Below, one piece after another: positions 1-4,899 of a stretch of 5,182 nt of DNA. Origin of the DNA: Alphaproteobacteria bacterium MarineAlpha10_Bin2 (GTDB lineage Bacteria > Pseudomonadota > Alphaproteobacteria > UBA828); assembly GCA_002937555.1 (NCBI GenBank), contig PTKB01000186.1, forward strand, positions 1-5,182, given 5' to 3'. The number at the start of each line of letters is the position of its first letter. Position 1 is the stretch's first letter. Under the pieces are notes generated by a model. The model did not search any database. It saw nothing but the letters and a program-made list of their open reading frames with translations, and was not told the origin of the DNA. The position numbers were made by a program, and so were the translations under genes.

Positions 1-110
1 CCCCGCGCCTGCTCGATCGCCGGCGAGAATGTGTGCTCGGACCAGCTCGTCGAGCCGATAATGCCCCAGCCTATTTTATTGCTTTTTTTCTTGCTCGCTT
101 TTTTCGCCAC
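1..110 (-). CDS. Gfo/Idh/MocA-type NAD(P)-dependent oxidoreductase, N-terminal fragment
   Basis: Only the first 36 codons are in the window; the gene continues beyond the left edge. It starts with GTG at 110-108. A strong Shine-Dalgarno GGAGG (plus-strand 125-121) lies 10 bases before the start. The translation begins with a lysine-rich stretch (MAKKASKKKSNK), followed by KIGWGIIGSTSWSEHTF and SPAIEQARG. This is the pattern of the first beta strand, glycine-rich turn and first helix of a Rossmann fold. The 'WGIIG...W....F.PAI' spacing is typical of Gfo/Idh/MocA sugar/inositol/biliverdin-type dehydrogenases, which use NAD(P). It begins 22 bases after the ubiX stop on the same strand, so the two are probably co-transcribed. 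The substrate cannot be told from this fragment. Another Rossmann dehydrogenase family is possible. The lysine codons explain the T-rich plus strand at 75-105. Confidence 0.6.
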   Translation of the reverse strand, partial: MAKKASKKKSNKIGWGIIGSTSWSEHTFSPAIEQAR

Positions 111-132
111 TTTTGTTGTTCCTCCCTCAGGA

Positions 133-708
133 CTATCGCGCGCGGCGTATCACGCCATCCCAGCGCCGCGAAAAATCCGCCGCGACGCCGAACTGATCGA
201 GAATCCGCGCGACGATGTGATCGACTATATCCTCGACGCTTTCCGGATGATTATAGAATGCCGGGTTGGGCGGCAGGATGCGCACCCCCATGCGGCTGAG
301 ACGCAGCATGTTCTCCAAATGAATATCGTTGAGCGGCGTCTCACGCGGCACCAGCACCAGCGGCAAGCGCTCCTTGATCACCACATCCGCCGCCCGGTGC
401 ACCAGGTTCTCGCCCATGCCAAGCGAGATCGCTGACAGGCTGTGCATCGAACAGGGCGCGATCACCATGCCCATGGTGCGGAACGAGCCCGACGAAATCG
501 CCGCCGCCATATCGCCGGAACTGTAGAGCTCGGTCGCACGGGCGCGGAGATCGTCGAGCTTGAGCGCCGTCTCATGCTCGAGCGTCTGCTGGCCCCAGCG
601 GCTCACCACCAGATGGGTTTCCACGCCGGCTGCGGCGAAGGCGTCGAGCGTGCGCACGCCCAAAACGGCGCCGCTGGCCCCGGTTATGCCGATGACGATC
701 TTTTGCAA
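133..708 (-). CDS. ubiX: UbiX flavin prenyltransferase
   Basis: UbiX joins a dimethylallyl group to reduced FMN, making the prenylated FMN used by UbiD-family decarboxylases; it is a cytosolic, usually dodecameric enzyme. From the TTG start the protein has 191 residues, close to E. coli UbiX (189). Visible landmarks are the FMN-binding loop GITGASGA (7-14), S36 in VVSRWG, SSGSFRTMGMVIAPCS (72-87), RAADVVIKERLPLVLVPRETPL (105-126, with R122-E123) and PPNPAFY (146-152). The C-terminal helix has R168 near the expected phosphate-binding position. The start is chosen at TTG 708-706. GGGAG (718-714) sits five bases upstream, and the reading begins LQKIVIGITGASG, just as family members begin. An upstream ATG at 765 would add 19 residues with no family resemblance. 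It is divergent from the decarboxylase gene it should serve and probably co-transcribed with the downstream oxidoreductase. Confidence 0.95.
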   Translation of the reverse strand: MQKIVIGITGASGAVLGVRTLDAFAAAGVETHLVVSRWGQQTLEHETALKLDDLRARATELYSSGDMAAAISSGSFRTMGMVIAPCSMHSLSAISLGMGENLVHRAADVVIKERLPLVLVPRETPLNDIHLENMLRLSRMGVRILPPNPAFYNHPESVEDIVDHIVARILDQFGVAADFSRRWDGVIRRAR

Positions 709-795
709 AATTACTCCCGCCCGCGGTTCGATCCGGATAGAACTACAGCATGAGCGGGTGGGCAAGCCCCACCGCGGAAGCTGGAAAGGCTAAGC
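709..795. promoter_or_regulatory. Divergent intergenic region between ubiX and the DUF2461 gene
   Basis: These 87 bases separate the leftward ubiX from the rightward DUF2461 gene, so promoters for both directions should lie here or inside the neighbouring 5' ends. I see no convincing -35/-10 pair. The region holds the ubiX ribosome-binding site (GGGAG on the minus strand, 718-714), the DUF2461 ribosome-binding site (GGAAAGG, 783-789, six bases before ATG), a short GC-rich hairpin (757-773) and two copies of the palindrome CCGCGG (721-726 and 772-777). Assignment as a bidirectional control region rests on gene orientation. Confidence 0.45.
757..773. repeat. Short GC-rich inverted repeat in the divergent region
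   Basis: GGTGGG (757-762) and CCCACC (768-773) are perfect complements around the five-base loop CAAGC. An alternative register pairs GCGG (754-757) with CCGC (772-775). There is no following T run, so it is not a standard terminator. It could be an operator half-site pair or a leader hairpin, or chance in GC-rich DNA. Confidence 0.35.
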
Positions 796-1491
796 ATGAC
801 GCGTGAAAATATCCGCTTCGAACCGTCGCTGTTCAAATTCTTGCGCGATTTGAAGAAGAACAATGAGCGGCCCTGGTTCAAGGCCAACAAGAAACGCTAC
901 GAAGAGGAATTGCGCGGGCCGATGCTGCGTTTCATCGAGGAATTCGCGCCGCATTTGGAGAAGATCAGCGAGAGTTTCCTGGCCGACGCGCGGCCGGTCG
1001 GCGGCTCGCTGTTCCGCATTTACCGCGACACGCGCTTCGCCAAAGACAAGACGCCCTACAAGACCCATGCCGGGGCGCATTTCCGTCATGTCCGCGCCAG
1101 GGATGCGCATGCGCCGGGATTCTATCTTCATATGGAGCCTGGCAATGTGTTCATGGGTGCCGGAATCTGGCACCCCGACAACCCTACGCTCGGCAAGATT
1201 CGCGAAGCCATCGTTGCCGACCCGAAGCGCTGGAAGCGCCTCACCAACGCCAAAGCGCTGCGCGACCTCAATTGCACCCTGGTCGGCGACAGCCTGAAAC
1301 GCCCGCCGCGCGGTTTCGACCCGGAGCATCCGCTCATCGAGGATCTCAAGCGCAAGGATTTCATTCTCCTCGCCGAGACGACCGAGGGTGATGCACTGGC
1401 GCCCGATTTCATCAAACGCTTCGCAAAGTTCTGCAAGGCCGGTGCGCCGGTTTGCGAATTCCTCACACGCGCACTCGATTTGGAATGGTAG
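796..1491 (+). CDS. DUF2461 (TIGR02453) family protein
   Basis: A 231-residue soluble protein of the widespread DUF2461/TIGR02453 family, whose biochemical role is not established. Family hallmarks are visible in order. The N-terminus reads FEPSLFKFLRDLKKNN with RPWF at residues 25-28 and a following KKRYEEEL helix. The signature RIYRDTRFAKDKTPYKTHAG runs over residues 74-93. Next comes GFYLHMEPGNVFMGAGIWHP (108-127), and a basic C-terminal half contains KRPPRGFDPEHPLIEDLKRKDF. No signal peptide or membrane segment is seen. The ATG start is supported by GGAAAGG (783-789) six bases upstream and by the family N-terminus starting near residue 8. It lies 78 bases before ubiD on the same strand, so co-transcription is possible but less certain than within the following operon. 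Nothing in the sequence links it to decarboxylation. Confidence 0.9.
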   Translation: MTRENIRFEPSLFKFLRDLKKNNERPWFKANKKRYEEELRGPMLRFIEEFAPHLEKISESFLADARPVGGSLFRIYRDTRFAKDKTPYKTHAGAHFRHVRARDAHAPGFYLHMEPGNVFMGAGIWHPDNPTLGKIREAIVADPKRWKRLTNAKALRDLNCTLVGDSLKRPPRGFDPEHPLIEDLKRKDFILLAETTEGDALAPDFIKRFAKFCKAGAPVCEFLTRALDLEW

Positions 1492-1569
1492 AGCCACAGC
1501 TTCTTTACGGCACTCTGCCGCGTTGTTAGGTTTTGCCGTCCATTTTTCACCGATTGGAGTAACGGGCTT
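1492..1569 (+). promoter_or_regulatory. Intergenic region upstream of ubiD, with small hairpin
   Basis: This is a 78-base gap between the DUF2461 stop and the ubiD GTG start. It contains a perfect five-base-pair hairpin, CGGCA-CTC-TGCCG (1508-1520), about 17 bases after the stop codon. The downstream T content is interrupted, so it would be a weak terminator at best. The ubiD ribosome-binding site GGAG is at 1556-1559, ten bases before GTG. The gap is less GC-rich than its surroundings (TTGTTAGGTTTTGCC, CATTTTTC) and could hold a promoter for the ubiD operon. I cannot name a clear -35/-10 pair. Confidence 0.3.
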
Positions 1570-3117
1570 GTGACGAAACCAGCGGACAGCGAAGAGACCG
1601 GGCGCATCGAAGCGCTCAAGAGTTTGCGGACCACCCTGGATTGGCTCGGCGACGAGGTGCACAGCATCCAAAACGAAGTCGATCCGGTGATCGAGATGAC
1701 CGCCATCACCAAGGCGTTCGACGGCTCCAAGGCGCTGTTGGCGGAGAACATCAAGGACTATCCCAACGTCCGCATGTACTCCAATCTCTACGCCACGCCC
1801 GAGCGCACCGCCAAGCTGTTCGGCGTGCCCGAATATAAGGACATCAAACACAAGATTCTCGACGCCTACCGCAACCCGGTCCCGGCCAACTATGTCGAGA
1901 GCAGCGAGGCGCCGGTGCAGGAGACGGTGATTCCGGCCAAGGATATCGACCGCGTCACAGATATTCTGCCGATCGTTCTCCATACCAATGAGGATGGCGG
2001 GCGCATCTTCGGCTCGGGCTGCCATCTGATCGGGCCGCCCTGGGTGCCCGACGGCGGCAATACCATCTCCATGTACCGCATGGCGTTCCGAGACAATCAG
2101 CAATATGCCTCGATCAACATGGTGCCGGGCGGCCAGGGCGATGTGGTGTGCCAGCGCCATCCGGGCAAGAAGATTCCCGTCACCGTCAATTGCAGCCCGC
2201 CGGTCAGCGCCGAGCTGATGGCCGTCGGCACGCTCAATCCGGTGATTTTTCCCGGCCAGACAGACAAGATCGGCATGGCCGGCGCGCTGCAGGACTCTGC
2301 CATCGACCTGGTCAAAGCCAAGACCGTCGACGCCTATGCCATCGCCCAATCGGAATGGGTGATGGAGGGCTATGTCATCGAGGGCGAGCGCGTTTGGGAG
2401 ACCGATCAGGCCGAGCAACTGGGCCGCCAAGGCGAAGCGCCGCTGCATCCGGAATGGGCGCGCTATATGGGCCGCGCCTACCGCACGCCGCGCGCTTTCG
2501 AGCTCACCGCCATCACCCACCGCAGCGACAAGCCCTATTATTACGCGCCGCATTTCGGGGCGATTTGGTACACCATCCCGTTCGTTTGCGCGTCGATTTA
2601 CGAGATGTGTCAGCGCATGGCGCCAGGCTTCGTCCAGGATGTCGCCGGCTTTACCGGCCTCACCACCTGGGGCGGCATCGTCGTTCAGGTGAAGAAGCAG
2701 AAGCGCAGCGACGAAGGCATGCAGCGCAATATCATGGGCTCGATCATGACCGTACATCGCGGATTGCGCCTCTGCGTGGTGGTCGATGAGGATATCGATA
2801 TTTGGGAGCCCGAAGACGTGCTGTGGGCGATCGAATCGCGCGTCAGTCCGCGCCGCGATATCGTCGTTTACAACGAATATGGCCGCGGCCAGGCGTTTCA
2901 GCCTTCCGAGTTGAAGACCGGGCAGATTTCCGTCGCCGATGGCGGCCTCGGCATCGACGCCACCGTGGCGCTCGACCAGAAGGGCCAGTTCCAGCGCGCC
3001 GTCTATCCCGTCGCGGAGATGGATTTTAGCCGCTGGTTCAGCGAAGAGGAGATGGCGGAATTGCGCAGCCAACAGGACCGCTATTTCAAATTCCTGGCGC
3101 GCACCGGCTACGCTTAA
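1570..3117 (+). CDS. UbiD-family prenyl-FMN-dependent decarboxylase, divergent subgroup
   Basis: A 515-residue member of the UbiD family, which decarboxylates aromatic, heteroaromatic or alpha,beta-unsaturated acids using prenylated FMN. The N-terminus (LRTTLDWLGDEVHSIQNEVDPVIE, 20-42) matches the family's opening helix and strand. The core has NTISMYRM (164-171, R170 aligning with the catalytic arginine), IPVTVNCSPP (202-211) and the acidic motif SEWVMEGYVIEGE (261-273), which parallels AEIVLEGYIEQGE of E. coli UbiD. The C-terminal domain has VVVDEDIDIWEPEDVLWAIE (403-422), equal to the conserved 'VVxDDDIxxxxxxDVxWA' segment. Length fits the family (about 450-520). By hand alignment the three metal-ligand positions (Asn, His, Glu) read T165, P186 and K233, so this is not ordinary 4-hydroxy-3-polyprenylbenzoate decarboxylase and I do not call it ubiD. 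The GTG start has GGAG (1556-1559) ten bases upstream; no nearer start fits. The partner ubiX is divergent, 861 bases upstream. The substrate is unknown. Confidence 0.9.
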   Translation: MTKPADSEETGRIEALKSLRTTLDWLGDEVHSIQNEVDPVIEMTAITKAFDGSKALLAENIKDYPNVRMYSNLYATPERTAKLFGVPEYKDIKHKILDAYRNPVPANYVESSEAPVQETVIPAKDIDRVTDILPIVLHTNEDGGRIFGSGCHLIGPPWVPDGGNTISMYRMAFRDNQQYASINMVPGGQGDVVCQRHPGKKIPVTVNCSPPVSAELMAVGTLNPVIFPGQTDKIGMAGALQDSAIDLVKAKTVDAYAIAQSEWVMEGYVIEGERVWETDQAEQLGRQGEAPLHPEWARYMGRAYRTPRAFELTAITHRSDKPYYYAPHFGAIWYTIPFVCASIYEMCQRMAPGFVQDVAGFTGLTTWGGIVVQVKKQKRSDEGMQRNIMGSIMTVHRGLRLCVVVDEDIDIWEPEDVLWAIESRVSPRRDIVVYNEYGRGQAFQPSELKTGQISVADGGLGIDATVALDQKGQFQRAVYPVAEMDFSRWFSEEEMAELRSQQDRYFKFLARTGYA

Positions 3118-3146
3118 GCCGCACCCACACATCAGAGGACGCGAGC

Positions 3147-4019
3147 ATGTCGACCCAAACCAAACGCTACGCCTACAGCCCCATCGCCCGGCGCGAGAAG
3201 CTGAGCTTTCCCGACGGCGCCCGTGTGGCGGTGCTGCCTTACGTCAATATCGAGCATTTTCCCGAGAATTTGCCGGGCACGGCGCTGTCTCCGGCGACCA
3301 CCAACTTCGAGCCCGACGTGCTCAACTACGCATGGCGCGATTACGGCAACCGGATTGGCATCTGGCGCATGATGGAAGGGCTCGACAAGTTCGGCATGCG
3401 CGCCACCGTCTGCCTGAACGGCGACGTCGGCCACGAATATCCCGCCATCATCGAAGAAGGCAACGCGCGCGGCTGGGAATGGATGGGCCATGGCCACAAC
3501 AATGCGCAACTGCTTCCCGGCCTCGAAGAGGATGCCGAGCGCAGCCTGATCAACGATGTCGTGGCGGCGATCGAAACTGCCACAGGCAGCCGGCCGAAGG
3601 GTTGGCTCGGGCCGTATGTTTCCGAAACCTACAACACGCCCGACCTGCTGGCCGAGGCGGGCATCGAATATCTCTGCGATTTCTGCTGCGACGACCAGCC
3701 GTTCGAAATGAACGTCAGGTCGGGCAGCCTGATCTCAATGCCCTATTCGGTGGAGTGCAACGATTTGCCGCTGGCGCTTTATTTCGGCGCAACCGGCGAA
3801 GATATGGGGCAATTGATCCGGGATCAGTTCGACGTGCTTTATGCGGAGGGCGCGGACAATGCCCGCGTGCTGGCGATCTGCCTGCACACCTTTATCGCCG
3901 GACAGCCGTTCCGCTGGAAGCATATTGCCGCGGCGCTCGAGTATATTGCCGGGCATGACCATGTCTGGCATGCGACCGGCGGCGAATTTAACGACTGGTA
4001 CCGCGCCAATCATCTGTGA
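3147..4019 (+). CDS. Polysaccharide deacetylase-fold hydrolase, PuuE (allantoinase)-like
   Basis: A 290-residue NodB-fold protein. It most resembles the PuuE-like branch, in which a deacetylase fold was recruited for hydrolysis of cyclic or linear amides. Visible blocks are YSPIARREKLSFPDGARVAVLP (10-31), YGNRIGIWRMMEGLDKFGMRATVCLNG (66-92), GWEWMGHGHNNAQ (109-121), TGSRPKGWLGP (146-156), ETYNTPDLLAEAGIEY (160-175), LHTFIAGQPFRW (246-257) and VWHATGGEFNDWY (273-285). The standard TFDD motif is absent (VNIEHF at 33-38). The H-x3-H zinc motif is broken (H115...N119), as expected for the metal-independent PuuE type rather than a chitin or peptidoglycan deacetylase. There is no signal peptide, so it acts in the cytosol. 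The ATG has AGAGGA (3134-3139) seven bases upstream. It lies 29 bases after the UbiD-family gene, so the two are probably co-transcribed. The true substrate is unknown; allantoin is not implied. Confidence 0.85.
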   Translation: MSTQTKRYAYSPIARREKLSFPDGARVAVLPYVNIEHFPENLPGTALSPATTNFEPDVLNYAWRDYGNRIGIWRMMEGLDKFGMRATVCLNGDVGHEYPAIIEEGNARGWEWMGHGHNNAQLLPGLEEDAERSLINDVVAAIETATGSRPKGWLGPYVSETYNTPDLLAEAGIEYLCDFCCDDQPFEMNVRSGSLISMPYSVECNDLPLALYFGATGEDMGQLIRDQFDVLYAEGADNARVLAICLHTFIAGQPFRWKHIAAALEYIAGHDHVWHATGGEFNDWYRANHL

Positions 4020-4040
4020 GAACCGGCATCGGGCACGATC

Positions 4041-4463
4041 ATGGCGCTCTTTCACATGCCGCGGCGGATCAGATTCGCCGATACCGATCCGGCTGGCATC
4101 GTCTATTTTCCGCGTTACTTCGTCATGACCAATGATCTGGTCGAGGAATGGTTTGCCGACGCCCTCGATTTGCCGTACCGCAAGATCTTCGAGGAAGGCG
4201 TCCGCGCCGTGCCGCTCCTGAACGTGGCAGCGAAGTTTCCCGCACCCAGCAGGCTCGGCGATATGTTGGATTTTAGCCTCGCGGTCTCCCGCCTCGGTAC
4301 CAAATCCTTCACACTCAAAATCGAAGCCCATTGCGGCGAGGAGCTGCGGCTGATCAGCGATCAGTCCAGCGCCTGGACTCGGCGTGATGGCGGGGTCCTT
4401 AGGGCCGAGGCGATCCCGCCCGACATGCGCGCGCGCATGGGACGATTTCTTGAAAATTCTTAA
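4041..4463 (+). CDS. Acyl-CoA thioesterase, 4-hydroxybenzoyl-CoA thioesterase (hotdog) family
   Basis: A 140-residue single-hotdog protein, the same size as Pseudomonas CBS3 4-hydroxybenzoyl-CoA thioesterase (141). The signature RIRFADTDPAGIVYFPRY (9-26) closely parallels the CBS3 segment RIEFGDCDPAGIVWYPNY. D16 corresponds to its catalytic Asp17. Further matches are VPLLNVAAKFPAPSRLGDML (57-76) and RLGTKSFTLKI (84-94). It should hydrolyse an aromatic or short acyl-CoA to the free acid and CoA in the cytosol, as a tetramer if like its relatives. It starts 21 bases after the PuuE-like gene. No strong Shine-Dalgarno is visible, so translation may be coupled to the upstream gene. An in-frame ATG at 4056 is an alternative start but would drop five residues of the usual N-terminus. 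Context suggests that it feeds or clears acids for the UbiD-type decarboxylase. Confidence 0.88.
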   Translation: MALFHMPRRIRFADTDPAGIVYFPRYFVMTNDLVEEWFADALDLPYRKIFEEGVRAVPLLNVAAKFPAPSRLGDMLDFSLAVSRLGTKSFTLKIEAHCGEELRLISDQSSAWTRRDGGVLRAEAIPPDMRARMGRFLENS

Positions 4464-4526
4464 AGGCTTACGAGATTTTGCGATTCGCGCTACTGTCGGG
4501 CGCGCAACACGGCAGGACAGGGAAAA
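4464..4526 (+). promoter_or_regulatory. csrA leader and probable promoter region
   Basis: A 63-base gap before csrA, moderately AT-rich in its first third. It holds a weak promoter-like TTGAAA (4450-4455, inside the end of the thioesterase gene) without a good -10 partner. A partial flagellar sigma-28-like arrangement is also seen (TAAA at 4461-4464 and CGAT at 4481-4484), but the spacing is one base short. The ribosome-binding region is AGGACAGGGA (4514-4523). Whether csrA has its own promoter or is read from the upstream operon cannot be decided by eye. Confidence 0.35.
4514..4523 (+). promoter_or_regulatory. Predicted CsrA-binding site overlapping the csrA ribosome-binding site
   Basis: The leader contains ACAGGGA (4517-4523), an exact match to the ACARGGA core of the CsrA RNA-binding consensus. 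A second GGA (4515-4517) sits immediately upstream. Both overlap the only Shine-Dalgarno candidates for csrA, AGGA (nine bases before ATG) and AGGGA (three bases before ATG). Binding of CsrA here would block its own translation, a known mode of csrA autoregulation. The match is seen; binding is inferred. Confidence 0.5.
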
Positions 4527-4817
4527 ATGCTTTATTTGACGCGCAAGATTGGCGACGCGGTGGTGATCAACGACAAGATCGAGGTCACCGTTGTCGAGGT
4601 ACGCGGGCGCTCGGTAAAGCTGGGCTTCACCTTTCCGGAAGACGCGACGGTATTGCGCAAGGAAATTCACGAGAAGGTCCTGCGCGAGAATATCGAAGCG
4701 GCGCAAGCCGGCGATGCCCTCGAAGGGGTTGAGTTCAACAGCGATAAATTGACCGGAGGCCCGGTCAAGCCGGAGGTTGAAATGCCGCTCGGATGCCGCC
4801 AAAACACCCGGCATTAA
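4527..4817 (+). CDS. csrA: CsrA/RsmA carbon storage regulator (translational regulator) with long C-terminal tail
   Basis: CsrA is a small dimeric RNA-binding protein that controls translation and stability of mRNAs carrying GGA motifs, typically for carbon metabolism and motility. Residues 1-57 align without gaps to E. coli CsrA: MLYLTRKIGDAVVI (1-14), VTVVEVRGRSVKLGF (20-34), FPEDATVLRKEIHEKV (36-51). The RNA-contacting L4, R6 and R44 (in VLRKEI) are all kept. The protein has 96 residues, whereas E. coli CsrA has 61. The extra 35 or so residues (DALEGVEFNSDKLTGG onward) are not recognised and look flexible. The ATG start gives the invariant MLxLTR beginning. It stands 63 bases after the thioesterase gene and 82 before the next small gene. 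Proteobacterial csrA genes often lie near flagellar genes, which fits the right-hand neighbour if its assignment is correct. A strong hairpin sits inside its 3' end (4749-4768). Confidence 0.95.
   Translation: MLYLTRKIGDAVVINDKIEVTVVEVRGRSVKLGFTFPEDATVLRKEIHEKVLRENIEAAQAGDALEGVEFNSDKLTGGPVKPEVEMPLGCRQNTRH
4749..4768 (+). repeat. Perfect 8-bp hairpin in the 3' part of csrA, with spaced GGA motifs
   Basis: TTGACCGG (4749-4756) pairs perfectly with CCGGTCAA (4761-4768) around the four-base loop AGGC. A GGA (4755-4757) lies at the stem-loop junction. The motif CCGGAGG occurs at 4753-4759 and again at 4770-4776, 17 bases apart. It lies in the part of csrA coding for the unusual C-terminal tail. 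It may be an RNA structure bound by CsrA itself, or chance in a GC-rich reading frame. No T tract follows, so it is not a typical terminator. Confidence 0.5.
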
Positions 4818-4818
4818 G

Positions 4819-4845
4819 CGAAATTTAAGGTTAACGACGCGATAA
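4819..4845 (+). promoter_or_regulatory. Possible sigma-28 (flagellar) type promoter after csrA
   Basis: CGAAATTT (4819-4826), an 11-base spacer and CGCGATAA (4838-4845) resemble the FliA consensus TAAAGTTT-N11-GCCGATAA. Five of eight and six of eight positions match, with the exact spacing. It lies in the 82-base gap between csrA and the FlhB-tail-like gene. The first two bases of the -35 differ, so this is a weak call that leans on the suspected flagellar nature of the downstream gene. Confidence 0.25.
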
Positions 4846-4859
4846 TCCGATTGCAGACG

Positions 4860-4880
4860 CGGCGGCCATATCGGCTGCCG
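4860..4880 (+). repeat. Stem-loop just upstream of the FlhB-tail-like gene
   Basis: CGGCGGCC (4860-4867) pairs with GGCTGCCG (4873-4880) through eight base pairs, including one G-U in RNA, around the loop ATATC. It ends seven bases before the ribosome-binding AAGGA (4888-4892). GGA motifs at 4880-4882 and 4890-4892 flank the intervening bases. It could modulate initiation at the TTG start, alone or with CsrA, and it could also help end csrA transcripts. There is no T run. Confidence 0.4.
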
Positions 4881-4899
4881 GAGCAGTAAGGATTATACC

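Noticed and set aside
75..105. T-rich run on the plus strand as a possible rho-independent terminator
   Set aside because: No stem precedes it, and it is explained by AAA/AAG lysine codons of the minus-strand gene starting at 110.
31..435. Plus-strand open frame with a hydrophobic N-terminal stretch (LLLFFLLAFF)
   Set aside because: The hydrophobic run is the reverse complement of lysine codons at the start of the minus-strand oxidoreductase, and the remainder is antisense to ubiX.
1508..1520. CGGCA-CTC-TGCCG hairpin as a terminator of the DUF2461 gene
   Set aside because: The stem is only five base pairs and no uninterrupted T tract follows. It is mentioned only as part of the intergenic region.
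790..3132. A 780-codon open frame on the minus strand opposite the DUF2461 and UbiD genes
   Set aside because: Its translation is rich in Ala, Arg, Asp, His and Leu with no family motif, and it lies opposite two clear genes that share one frame. GC-rich codon use on the plus strand removes stops from this antisense frame.
2939..3958. A 339-codon plus-strand frame overlapping the end of the UbiD gene and most of the hydrolase gene
   Set aside because: It is an out-of-frame, arginine-rich translation of two conserved genes, with no ribosome-binding site or motif of its own.
3735..4814. A 359-codon minus-strand open frame opposite the PuuE-like gene, the thioesterase gene and csrA
   Set aside because: It crosses three well-supported genes, shows no recognisable domain, and has the composition of an antisense shadow.
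4851..4855. TTGCA as the -12 element of a sigma-54 flagellar promoter
   Set aside because: The required GG ten bases upstream of the GC is missing (GA at 4841-4842).
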